DNA of 64,000 nucleotides from Neospora caninum Liverpool (Eukaryota; Apicomplexa; Conoidasida; Eucoccidiorida; Sarcocystidae). Below are positions 25,901 to 37,436 of the stretch, piece after piece. The notes beneath the pieces were generated by a model. It ran no database searches, had not been told where the DNA came from, and worked only from the letters and a program-made list of their open reading frames with translations. Position numbers and translations under genes: made by a program. The stretch's first letter is position 1; every line of letters starts with the position of its first letter. The stretch spans positions 5,628,839 to 5,692,838 of the forward strand of contig NC_018395.1 in NCBI RefSeq assembly GCF_000208865.1. Reading direction: 5' to 3'.

Positions 25901-27101
25901 AGTGAGCCGTAATAAATGTACCTTCTCTGTCTTTTCGTGCAGGCAAAGCGCTTCAACTGAATCTTTTCCGGATGATAAAGGCACAGTCAACGTGCTTCGT
26001 CTGGCTTGCCAAGGAAATCACCGCTGCTATGCTGAACGCCCTTGACAGAGTCGTATCGTGCGACTGGTGTCAATTCCGCGCGACGATTCCGCGGAAGTAT
26101 CTGCTGGCTGCGCAGGTAAGTGGGATGTTGAATTGAAGTGGTTCGAACCCGAAAGGGGCAGCTTTCATGCAAGAGTAGGCACAATGACGAAACCTGAGGG
26201 CATGATCCTGTCATGCCAAGAATCTGCCATAGAGAATCTAGGACGAGGGAAGAGATGGAGAAACCGCATCGTATTTATACAGTGAGTAGGTTATCCTGCA
26301 TGTCTGGCTCTCCCCCCTTCAGCCGCTCGTACTCAAAACTCCATTCACTGAACTGTTGTTCAAAGATTCCTTCGCAGCCGCCAGACCTCACTCTTGAAGG
26401 TGGCGGCATTGCTCAGTGAATGTGCTTAGCTGATGGCTGGGATCCAGGAGGCAGCTTGAAGAGAGGTAGTGCACATCACGGTAATGGCAATTGTCTCTTC
26501 GACAGTTATTGCGAGCACGTGCGGCTCCGGAATGGAAGCCATATGACTTGAAGCAAAATTCAATGCCAGTTATGTTTGGGCGCGTGTGCGTGGAGCATTT
26601 GTAACTTCGCGGGCTGTGGTTCTTCTGTTCAATTGCGCGGCTGTTCCTCTTGTTCTGTGGGTGCAGGGGTATGCTCGTGCGCGGTTCAAGGTCGAGCATT
26701 ACAACAGTCGCATCTACGAATGTTTGACACTTTGCGGAAAGGAACTGCGCGAAGCAGGAACATTTCGAGTGGACGAGTGGAAGACGGCAATGTTCAGTGT
26801 CCTTCTGATCGTGGAGAAGTGCGACAATAGGACGTATTTTATGGATGAGCTGCACCGGTTTCAGGCGACGAGTGTATACAGGACAGTTTACCGGGAAAAC
26901 AACCCGGAGGCTGCGCGCGAGCTAGTTGGTGCTTCGTCCTTCTTCGATAATCTCAGCACTCTCAGAAGCTGCAGTATACACCAGGATCAGACGATGAGCG
27001 GGCCTCACAGTCTAAGTCACAGGTGGTCCTTGGAAAACCCGATTCGACAGCATTTAGAAAAGAAGCCGGTCGCATTTGGAGTATTGGGAGAGCGTCCATA
27101 A
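19957..27101 (+). CDS. FUSC/ALMT-like polytopic membrane transporter with a long Ser-rich insert
   Basis: Probable anion or organic-acid exporter of the FUSC (aromatic acid exporter/ALMT-type) superfamily, placed by one signature. Model: exons 19957-20875, 21315-23285, 23514-23741, 24086-24500, 24644-25204, 25411-25745, 25943-26115 and 26667-27101. All phases agree and the total is 1678 aa plus stop. The start is the first ATG in the open frame. Residues about 80-390 hold six hydrophobic segments. About 420-930 is a hydrophilic, Ser-rich, probably cytosolic insert. A second set of hydrophobic segments covers about 960-1250. The C-terminal 430 residues are hydrophilic. Near K1091 the sequence THKGLKRALGTMLGGL, preceded by a W-V-I-L-G-F helix, matches the K-G-L-x-R-x-x-G-T-x-x-x-G signature seen in plant ALMT and bacterial FUSC proteins. 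The substrate is unknown. The weakest splice is the acceptor at 24643. Confidence 0.72.
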
Positions 27102-30004
27102 CCACCACAGTGACGATTCTGAACAAGCTATGAATCATGAGGGACCCTCTGCCAAACTCAATTGTAGAAACAGGCCTTGTGCCTTTGACTTGACTGAAAC
27201 ACCGCACTCGACACAAATACATCCAATGGGACGGAATACAGCGTGCAGCTCTATAGTTTCGAAATAGTCTGGAAATCTCCCCTCACGACTGCCGCAGCAT
27301 CGTACTCGGTTATTGGGGAAACAAGGGAGAAGTTGCTAGCGGTTGCATTTTTCCAGGTTCTGGAGTCTAGGGAAGGCGTCACCAAGTGGACGAATTTGAG
27401 GTGAAACCGTTGCCGCCGGATACACGCTTTGCACATGCTTTTTGAAGCATACAAATCATTTCATTCTGGCGTTTTGGCGCATTCGTTCGGACGCTGTGCT
27501 GTTACTCTTATACTCACTGCGACTTAAACAACTCTCAAAACATGTAGTCGTCCGTGCTTTTTGTGAAAGGTTACGCTTGCGACATACCGCGACGAACAGA
27601 CCACGTTGCTCGTTGTCTGACGTTGCCCTCTATCGTGCTTTTCACCGTCTGTTTTACGTTCCGATATGTTTTTTTCCGTACTCGCACCGTTTTTATTTGT
27701 ACGTAAAATGTGGTAGAAACCAACGATAATGTGCAAACATTGTATCGTGTAACGAGTTCGCCGATTGTCCGCCCTGACGAGAGCAGCATCATTGCTGCTG
27801 GCAGCCGATTGCCGAGCTTTGAGCAGCATGGCTTCACCTGAGGGCAGAGCACTTCGGTGAATACTTTGCACTCAAAGAATTTTACGTACTGTCAGCTCGC
27901 GTTAAATCCGTTTGAGTAGCGAGTCCGCAACTCTGGAGTACCCCAGCAAGGTACTGCTACAGCTGACGTCGATATGTATTCTGTTCGCTTTGAAAAGCAG
28001 CTAGTATATGAGTCCAGATGGTCCTTCAAGGAGGAGAGTTTTACCAGTTGAGCCTCTCACTGATTATCGAGAAAAGAGTGTTCAGGCCACCCACCTCAAG
28101 CGGTTTCATTCCCTGTGGGAAGAGGCCGTGTCACACTGAAAGCCTTGGTCCCCTATTTTCCTTCGAGTCGACGTACCTGGGGTTCACGGTTTTTGCTTGC
28201 CACTCACAAGAGCTCCACTCGTCCTCACATGTGAGCACGTGAGGGTGACGTTAGCTCCGTTGTCCGGTAGCCCCCCCTCCCCCCTATGCGGATATCGCAC
28301 TCGCGTATCTGGGGGAAACAATGGTCGCTGCAGTCGGAACTGGTTTCACGATTCGGAAACAAAACGAGAAATAGCTTCTGTTGGTGGCTGTCTTAGTGAG
28401 TCTCACATCGTGTCACTTATCTTAGGTTTGCCTGAATATGCACCTTCCTTTGTATCAGGATCGGTTGTTACACTGGATGTTGTAGCTATAGGAAGTGTAG
28501 GCAAACTTATAGGGTCACACGGCATATTGCAACATTTCCACGAACATCTCTTCTGCAAGACTCCCTGGGGTCAGTTCGGCTTGATGGTTGATCGCTATGG
28601 ACAACTGGCAAGCCATCAAGCATCGGCCGCATTTCGTTTCCCTCATCAAGGGACGATCTGCTTGCAGATGCCACTGTATTCCTCTTCGCATCGTCGAACT
28701 GACTGGTACTCTGCTGGGTCAGTGCTGCATAAAAACGTCCTACAGAAACCAGATATATATTCCCTAGTGAGTGAGTAATCATGCAAGAGAAGACACATGT
28801 CTGTCTGTTCCATGTTTTTTTTTTGCCAGTAGCCTGCGGATTCTCGAGAGTCGAATACCGCCAGTCTTGTCCTTAGGCCCAGCGAGGCATTCAGCCAAAT
28901 CACGAGTGGTCATTTAGATTTTCCACAAGCGCGAAAGACTTTTAAAGACTGGAAGTGTCATGAATGTCACTCCTTGTAAGCGTGCACCAGCGGATTAGGG
29001 ATGGATTTGACGTCTCGTGGCAGTGGCCATTATAGGAAGGAAGCCAGCGGAGTTTTTGGTGGCGTCTGCTGAGGCTGTGTCACCAAAAGTTTTCAGTGGA
29101 CGCCAAACAAACATTCTCCATGCAGGGCCTGTGGTGACGTTTGAGGCTCATGACCTTTAATTATAATGCCAGAATGTGCACAACACACACAGACACACGA
29201 ACTCCAAAAGTGGCTGTGTCTTTGTGGGGTCACAATTGAAACCTATGAAGTGGCATTCACTCTTATTGCCTCCACCTAATTTCGCCTATACTTTCACTTA
29301 AGTGGCGCAAGGCTGTACATGGATTGGCTCGGGGTTTCTCGATTCCTGTGAAGCATGCGTGGCTGTCCTCTACTTTATTTGTCTCTATGTTAGCGTGCGT
29401 AAACAAACATCCGCGATGAGCGAGTCGGCTTCTGAAGGAAAAGTACCTGGTGCCAGGCTCATGCATAACAGTTTGAGTGTTGTCCGGCCACAGATTAGAA
29501 AGGGTTTTCCGTTGTCGTCACCGATTCCACTCAGCCACAACTGCCTCTTCAAATCGGTCCTCGCCTTTCGCCTGACGAGTTCGAGGCCTTCTGTTGGCAT
29601 TACTAGGGAGTGTGAAAGTTCCCCTGTACAGCCTTCAAAAAGCACCCGTGAAGACCTCTGGATGCACAAAGCGTAGTCGAGCCTCATGATATGAACTGGT
29701 CTCCTGTACAATAATAAGTCTTTTTCACCAGTTTCCCCCCCGGAAAGTTCTGCGGTATAGTCGCAGAAGCTGGCTGGCGATGCGCAGGGAAGCCAGGAGG
29801 TTGAACGGCAATTTTTCAATAAAGCTACACGACCGTTGTTCATGGTCGTTCGAGGCAACTTGGTTCATTGTCTGATTGCTAGAGTTGGGGCGACTATAAA
29901 GCGCAGACTTTGCTGTGGAAATCTCCGAACGCCGCTTCGCGCTGACAGTCAAGTCATCAGGCACTTCAAGCAGTGACCACTGGAAACAGACCGCTTCGCC
30001 GAAG
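27102..30004. other. intergenic region, lower GC
   Basis: This is the spacer between two tandem + strand genes. The longest open frame, 28197-28778 on +, lacks an initiator context, splice support and protein-like periodicity. I see no convincing gene. It presumably holds the 3' UTR of the transporter gene and the promoter and 5' UTR of the 441-aa protein gene. Short CA-rich stretches occur near 29175-29200. Confidence 0.45.
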
Positions 30005-33000
30005 ATGGAACAGCTTTCCACTTTTGGGGTACCTATACGAGGATGGCTGTCGATCAAGATATTTCTCTGGGGCATGTCCCATGGCCTGCAAGCAGTGTAT
30101 CTTCTCGTAGGGGCGTTGTGCCTGGTTGAAACATTTGGTACGATCTATAGAGGTGTACAACGTCAGGCAGTGACTTCATTGAACACCACCTCTTAAATGA
30201 CACATAGTAATGCTCCGTGGTAGACGATCCGGTGGACTCTTCGCTCGTCCCAACGCATAAGCAGGTTTTGTCGTAGGGTCTGTGTCCTCATGCCGACGCA
30301 TACGCAGAAACGCATTGCTCATTGTCACTAGGTCTGCGACTCGTTTGGTGTGTTCAACAAAAACAGCAGACAATCAAGCAGAAAAGCATCTACGTAGTAA
30401 TGCAAAGTATTCGGGAGTTTTTGTGTTTGCCTATTTCCAGGTTGTGTTTGCGGAGAGCTGCTGACGGAGAAGTGCTTGCGAACGTGCTTGGCGTCCTGTT
30501 CGGCTCGGTCCGAGCCCCACTGTAGTCTCGATTGCCTTCACCGTGTTGACGAGTGCGAAAAACGGGCCAATGATTACATGAGGCATGCCTTCATGCTGGC
30601 GACAGAATTTCACTGGAACGGAGGGGAAAAAGATCCAATGAATACGCTGGGCGTTCTTCGCGGGGAACTCACCAACGGCACACCCACAGCAACAGATATT
30701 GATCGAAAATCGGAGAAGGCTTATGTTGCTGATGCCAATATAGTGACAGGTAATGATGCTCTGCCCCTCAGAAAAGGTCTTTCCTTGTCACCTAAATCGG
30801 AGGCAAAAATCCGTCAGGCCACCGACGTCTCGCTCCACTGCTTCATAGGCTTCTTGCCAATTGTCTAGATAGAGCTGACTGATTGCAAAGTGTCTGCATA
30901 CACACTAATCACGGTCATTCTCAACTAGCCAGTACTACAGTCTGTTAAATAATAGGGACTAAACCAAGGGTAGTGTCAACACGCCACTGAATACCTCAGC
31001 CGTCCAGTATGACTTCCAAACACATGATACCTCATGATTGGGTTTCTGCAGGAACATCACACGTCACGTTGAGCGAGAACTGGCAAAGATATATTATCGG
31101 CACAACATGCTTCAGATGTTACTATCGGATTACTGTCCGATGATCGTGAGCTGTATGTGCTGGGAAAACATCTTTGAATTCTGCTATTTGAAGTTGAAAT
31201 AGGTAGTTGTCGCGTGCCACAAGAGTGTGAACAAGCGCCTGTCGCGACAGGTGCTGTACCGGTGCGAGTATCAAGATCATACTTGGGCAGTCGTCCCTCC
31301 CTTGTGCAAATATCAGGTGTGACCTTGTCCGGCATTTGCGTCTGTCTTTTTGCAGACGCTGACTGGGGGCTGAGAAACTTGCAAATGGATAAGAGCGTGG
31401 CACGAAACTCCTCCTCACTTCAGACAGGAGAGACAATCCAGCTAAGTGGCGCCGAGCAGCGGTTCCTCACTGTGTGGCGGCGACACGCAGGTGTCTCGCG
31501 TGAACGTAAGGAATAGCCCGCCTTTTAGATACGATGTTTATAACAGCGTAAACACTGAAGACACTAACCGTTGTTTTGAGCTCCTTTTCTTTAGAAAGGG
31601 AATAGATACCGACTACGGATTACTCGTCGTAACGTTGCAATGCGCCTCTGTCTTCCTTTGTCTAGGTTGTGCGATACGTAGTCTTCTCAGAGTTTTTACA
31701 AGGAGGCATCCGGCATCAGTGATGTTATCAGCGATCACCTTTTGGCTAGACCATCTGTACGCGTTTCATTTTCTCCGAAACTTTCGCATTTCTGTTGCCA
31801 TCGTTGTAGGCGTCTCATGTTCATCCATGTGTTCCCTTGTTTCGCAGCAGAGGCACATTGGCAGCCAGTGACTCAGAACAGTTATGGGGGAGCGGGGGTG
31901 TCGATGGTCATGAATGGGAGCCGTTGCAGCTGGCAGTGTCCGTTGACGTGTGCAATAAAGTACCTTCCAGGTTGCACAAACGACTGCCTTGAGTCTCGCC
32001 GGTGGTGCCTCAAATACGCCAACGTGAGGGAGCCCTCCACAAACACCAATGCGGCCGATGTGGACGATTGCACAGAGAGGTTCCCCCAGTGTATGGGACA
32101 GGGAATGGATGAGACTGCAGAGCCGTTCCAGCATGTCGACGATCTCGGCAGTCCATCGAAAAGGTTTCTCGCCGGGAAACATGCCGGAGCTCCACCGTCC
32201 TCTGCAGGCGCATTCTTTTTCCGCAGGGGTTTGGAGTCTGTCAGCCGCAGCGATCCGTCATCAGCGGAAGGATTCGGTGATTCAGAGAACTATGAAGGTG
32301 AGAAAGAGCTATCTACCCGAATCATCTTCATGTATCTAGCTGATGGTTCCTGGCCGTCCAATTCTGGCATCGTCATACCAGACAAAGTAGCCAGGGAGAC
32401 TTTCAGCACGTCGTGGGTGTTCCGGAGTGACTTAATACAACGGTGCTCACACCGTAACTTCTCGTTTATCACTGCATCTCCCGTATGGCTAAAAAATTTT
32501 TCAGAGCGCATATGAACTTCAATTGTTGTCGTTTCTCTCTGAGGTGATCTGGTTGTGGCCCTCCACAGTAGGTCGCCACTCGACGTCCCTTTCTGTTTGT
32601 TGAGCAATTTCCATTTTTCGTATCAGACGGACCCGGTCATCTTTAGGTAAAGCGAACATCTGAAAGTAGTACCGATGTAGGGATATACAGGACAGAGTTC
32701 GGAAGGAATTCGGGTCTTCAGCAACTTTTTTCAGCAAGCCCCACCGTTGTCTCCTCCGTCGTCAAAAATGAACGCCGTGTCTATTTAGACAATTAGTGCA
32801 TGAGTGAGGGATCAGTTTTTTGAAAATGGAGAGCATTAGCTGGTAGGTTTTATAAACTAAGAGGATGCACCACATGCGGCACGCCAGAGGAGGCCGTCGC
32901 TTATCTCTTCTAACGGCACATCGTTTCCATTGACAGTCTAAGGTTTCTCTGTAAATTCACGATGGAACGTGCTCAAGGAACGAGGTATTGTGCATTATTG

Positions 33001-33455
33001 AGAGTGCTCAAATATCATGGGAACATATGTAATCCCACGGAGGTAGCTGAATATTCAGTACCTGTAACAACTTAGTCGTTCCATCAAAATGCATCTTCGA
33101 AAAGCATATGAAAATTGCACTGGTTATAATCCATGTTGGTTTGATGTCTTTCCCGTGTCTGCGACGTTCAGACACAGAACGTGTGGATAGTGATCAGTAC
33201 GTTATCGTCGGCGATCCGAACATGGAGCCTGCAGCAGCTTCCTTGGCGATTCCATCGAATCTAGATGAGGGTGGTCGATTCCGAGGAGCCAGCCGTCAAA
33301 GGCATCGTGCATGCCGCAGTGCCTCCACGGCAAGCACTGACTGCGACGATAACTACGAATACGACGTGGCACATGTTGCAGCAAAAGCTGTTGACGACAA
33401 AATGAAGGAGGACAATACGATGTTGCAAAAACGGTCTCGTGCGCTGAGGCAATGA
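30005..33455 (+). CDS. signal-anchored Cys-rich protein, candidate secreted effector
   Basis: I do not recognise this family. Model: exons 30005-30137, 30441-30749, 31356-31505, 31848-32297 and 33172-33455. All four introns are phase 1 with donors GTACGA, GTAATG, GTAAGG and GTGAGA, and good CAG acceptors. The total is 1326 bases, 441 aa plus stop. After the first dozen residues there is a long hydrophobic segment (about residues 17-42, ending LLVGALCLV) that can serve as signal anchor. It is followed by a Cys-rich stretch at about 46-82 with eight Cys. A second Cys cluster lies at about 223-246 (C-x3-C-x3-C, then three more). The C-terminal 200 residues are Ser/Asp/Glu-rich and look disordered. 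There is no catalytic motif. Inference: a secreted or vacuole-targeted protein stabilised by disulphides. It sits directly downstream of the FUSC/ALMT-like gene on the same strand. Confidence 0.68.
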
Positions 33456-34439
33456 TTATTCGTCGGATTTACTTGCAAGAGATGGCGGTGAAACTATCAG
33501 GTATTTTTCTACTGCTGAGATGGCATGCAATACCTGAAAGGTAGTTTCTGTCCCGACGACGGCAAAAATAGGCAGTGAAATCACTTCTGTGTAGTAGAGC
33601 ACAACAACGATATCTGTCTATTTCGAAGCCTCTGTCAGTCAGTGTGTGAGGTGTGAGTGCCAGTTGCCACGAGGTGATTTCGTTGGGGTGTACGCAGGGA
33701 TGCTCGGCAAGTTTTTGTAGTCTGCTGGTACCGAACTTTCTCAACCGGAACGTCAGCTGTTCAAGCAACGAAACCCCAACGTGTTTACGACTCTGTGCGG
33801 CTGTGAGTGTGACCAGTGGCTGCAGCAATGCAGGTTCTGCCATTTCGAATACCTCTTTTGTTTCAATGCTGCTATAATGTGGGACCAATCAAATATGTAT
33901 GAAAATTAGGGTAGTACCTCTGTGTTACCGAGTCAGCGGCTTCATACATTTTCTCCAGAAAGATTGATAGATTCATAACAAAATCCGAACAGGATTCCAC
34001 TGCCCACCGGCGCAACAAAGAAGTAAGCAGGTGGCACCCGTAACTCTCCTGGCGGCACGCACCATGTCGCTGCCTTCGCGTTCTAGTGCGAGCAAGAGGG
34101 ATCGTTGTGATTACATCAGTGAAACGGAGTGGTGGGCGTATATGCAAAAGATCTAGCCGACGGATGTGTGAGAGGTCAGCGCCTCAGAATGGAAACGAAT
34201 ACTTTGAGTTATCATTAGAAGCTCTTTAGTGTTACACACACTAATGGTAGATACATTACGGCACCACGCCTGTTCTGTTATTCGTGTGGCGGAGGCCAAT
34301 TGATCGTCCACCGTGTATTGCGTCAGGGAAGCGTGTCGGGCTGTTGCTTGTCTCTGCACTGACTACACCTGTGCGCCAGCGACATATATATATATATATA
34401 TATATATAAGGCTTCGGGGTACAAGATGGGAAGCAATCA
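33456..34439. other. intergenic region
   Basis: Open frames on the - strand (33469-33888 and 33872-34147) have no splice or composition support. The region probably contains the 3' UTR of the 441-aa protein gene. An AT microsatellite lies at its right end. Confidence 0.4.
34384..34408. repeat. (AT)n microsatellite
   Basis: An uninterrupted alternating A/T run of 25 bases. It is a simple sequence repeat and likely polymorphic in length. Confidence 0.95.
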
Positions 34440-35143
34440 GGACACATGGGCTCATCAGACCGCGTCTGTCCCAGTAACCTGGACCTACGCGTGCTCAGCT
34501 CGAGGTTCATTCACAGGCAACCGCTCAAACTTATGTACCGCAGTTCTTTCCCGAACCCGAGGCAGTACCTGACGAATCTTGGTGATCTCAGTCGGCCCAG
34601 CAGCCTTCGGAAGCATTACGTGCAATCGGGAAGCGCTACACGCGGCATAATGTCTGCAGGCACACATTCTCGAGCAGTGAAAGGAATTCGCTTTCCCACT
34701 TCTTTCATCTTGCCTTTGTTATCTCGCTGCGTAGATCCGGTCCGATCCGTTACACATCTAGTCAAATCGATGGAGCTACCGTGTTACTTCCTCCACACTT
34801 ACGAAATCTGGCGAGTACCTAGTCCGGCAGGAATTTGCCGCACTGGTGAATCGCGCAGTGGTATCGCCTTACGATCAAGTTGTTTACAAACGGAGACTAC
34901 AGACGTCACCACGAGGTAAACTTAAGCGCCTATGACTCAAAACCCCGCTGCCATGTTCTGACCAGCCAAAAGCGTAAGTTGTGTCCCCGTACTATTCCGT
35001 ACTCACACAGTATGGCGTACTGTGTTGAGGCCGGCTACGATGTGCAGGCGAACCACGATGTCACACTGGTTTGGGAAAGCACCGGTCCACTGCTCTCGCT
35101 TCCAGATGCTCCGCTGTGTTTACCAGAAACTGGAGACTGCTAG
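34440..35143 (+). pseudogene. possible decayed coding sequence, frame-hopping open segments
   Basis: Three protein-like stretches follow one another but in different frames. A segment at about 34498-34586 (contains AQTYVPQFFPEPEAVPDE) ends at an in-frame TGA, and the same frame then stays open to about 34830. A second frame covers about 34767-34924 (contains EYLVRQEFAALVNRAVV). A third runs from about 34880 to a stop at 35143 (contains CVEAGYDVQANHDVTLVWES). Donor-like GTACCT, GTAAAC and GTAAGT sites are present, so a multi-exon gene with tiny introns is possible, but the stop at 34587 has no intron large enough to remove it. I lean towards a degraded gene. The product is not recognised. Confidence 0.3.
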
Positions 35144-36410
35144 GGAACCTTGTTTCTTCCTAAAGAAAAGCCTGACATTGCTGACGCAAGTGCACCCCCT
35201 CACACTGCCCACCAATTAAAAGGATTTGGAAACCAACAGAAAAATGTTATTGTCCGCCGAAAGACTGTGAACATTCCTTTCCTTCTCAACCCAACTGCCT
35301 AGAAGGCTTTTTGAAGTTGGTCTTCACCTTCTGCAACGAGCACGCCCTTGAGACGAGATGAAAAGAACAACGCTGTGCTGGCATGTGAGCGCCGTCATGC
35401 GAATATGCTTTACGGATGTCTCCCATCAGCATGTGAACTATTGCGAAAACGCAGGATCACCGTATACTGCAACAGAATCTGTCGCATGCCGTTTATTGCC
35501 TTCCCTAGTGGAGTCAACATGGCGTGTCTGCCACCGGAAAATCACAAGTAATTCATTGCTCGAGGCTCTGCCTAGATTGGGAACCAACCTCGAGGCCCGT
35601 ATCTTCCCTAAACTGAACCTTCACAACCATATTCTGAAAAAAATGGCCTTACGGATGCAGCACACACTCAAGGGAGGCACATTCTACCTCTGTAGTGTCA
35701 GCTGCTGTTTCCTTTCCCCCTTTGACGCAGAAAACACAACCACTAGTAAACCCACCATTCGCAGCGTGTCGATGCATTGACGGTAATGTCGGACCTTATA
35801 ATGCCGTCTGCTGACTACCTTCGCATGCTGTCTGTTTCTGGATGGAAGAAAACGTCCTTTTACCAAAACCTGGACCGCCCGGGAAAACGGATCTAACCTA
35901 CATGGTAGAGAAGAAGCAACGATTCAATCGCAGTGTCCCCCTCGCAACACTGTTTGTTCCCGGATACCCCCGCTCGCATTGACCAACCAGAAACCGCATC
36001 ACTACCACACCTGCTATCGCCAAGAGCTCTCCAGGCACCAATAATGTGTTGGGATGATGTACCGTTACACACTGAAGCACCTGTTCGATGTAGTGGTACG
36101 CTTCTATCCTGCTAGTATGCTCATGCACTGTAGCTCCTCCACCAATAACCCTACCCTCAAACCATGGCATTACAGCAGGGCTGCCGCAACGCGATGCTCC
36201 TAGGTGATTCTTTTGTGTTCTTCGTGCATTCAAAGCAGACACTACCAAAACCTGGAGCGGAAAATTAAAGCACTGCAACGGGACACGCCATCTTCAGTGC
36301 CTTCTGCAACACAACACAAAGCACACGCCGTGTTGCCCCGCCGTGTACTCACACTCATGTGCAGCATTGGCTGCAGTTCCTCCCCCCTTTTCCTACAGAG
36401 CTTACCTAAG
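35144..36410. other. no recognisable gene
   Basis: Open frames here are short, rich in Cys, His, Thr and Leu, and lack splice support on either strand. I see nothing I can name. Confidence 0.4.
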
Positions 36411-37390
36411 TGCTGGCTGATTTTCATGGCTCCTGGCATAAAGTTTATGAACTTCAAACGCTGCAGTTGCAGTCTCCAGCAACCGTTGCCACCCCCCCAT
36501 CTAATATGTCACCCTCTTTTCTTGTGGAGGCTTTGACACAGACCGTCTGGGTGTACAGTTCCCTTGCTATACACACGTTGCAACAGGCGTATGATGTCAT
36601 CGCGGTAGACACGGCTTCCCTTGGCAGCCGCCGGGAATACCAAATACAGACTGCACCACATCTGTTCATCACCAATGAAGAAACGCATGCGCCGGCGACG
36701 TTTCCGCAGATGCACGTGCCAGTCGCCTCTCCGGACAGAGATCTGGGGACTTGCGGCTTTGTGCAGAACGGTCTGCACTGGTGAACGACAGAGGAGTACT
36801 CTGATCAGCACATGGTACCGAACGAGCCCAATTACATGCAAGTTCGCTCGAAGAGGATGTGGGTGAGGAATCTATTGAGGCCGAAAAAAGACCTCCTGTG
36901 ACAGGCAATGTCGATGACCCTTCAAGAGCGCACATCACGTTCATCAAGTCAGACCACTGGTCTTCCGTTACTCCAGCAGTTGATAGTGGACCAAGACTCC
37001 GCAACTCGAGAAGATTTGCCAGCTGCAGCAGATTCATACGCGCACAAGACTGATAGGGCCGATGTTGTGCATTCTCATCGAAGCACCCGGAGGCTCTTGC
37101 TGGTGTCACGTAATTCTTGGGGCAAGTTGCTTCTCCGGAGTGCCTGTCAAGAAGATGCACCTTTGTGGCTGTTCTCCATCAGTGTTTTGCACTTCAACTG
37201 ACACAGTGGGGGTACTCATGTGTCCTGTCATTTCCACATCTAGTGCGTCGGTTCTCGTCTACCGAAAACAACGGCACGCGATCATGAATAGTGCTCGTGA
37301 GTCATCGCACCCGTTTACACGGCTGCCGATCCACCAAACACGTTACTGGTATGCGCTTATGGAGAGAGCCCACCAACGGCTGAGATTCAA
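36411..37390. other. ambiguous open frames on both strands
   Basis: On + a frame from 36410 to 36784 (contains VAVDTASLGS-like composition) and another open from about 36812 to 37053 (contains EEDVGEESIEAEKRPPV) have protein-like composition but cannot be joined by a reasonable intron. On - a 163-codon frame covers 37160-36669. Only one strand can be real and I cannot decide. They may belong with the decayed coding segments at 34.4-35.1 kb. Confidence 0.25.
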
Positions 37391-37436
37391 CGCCTAAACT
37401 CATCATCTGTGTCGGCACCTCCCTGCACGTTCCCAC

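Noticed and set aside
28197..28778. 193-codon + strand frame
   Set aside because: It has no consensus splice sites in phase, no recognisable composition and begins without a good start context. Treated as chance.
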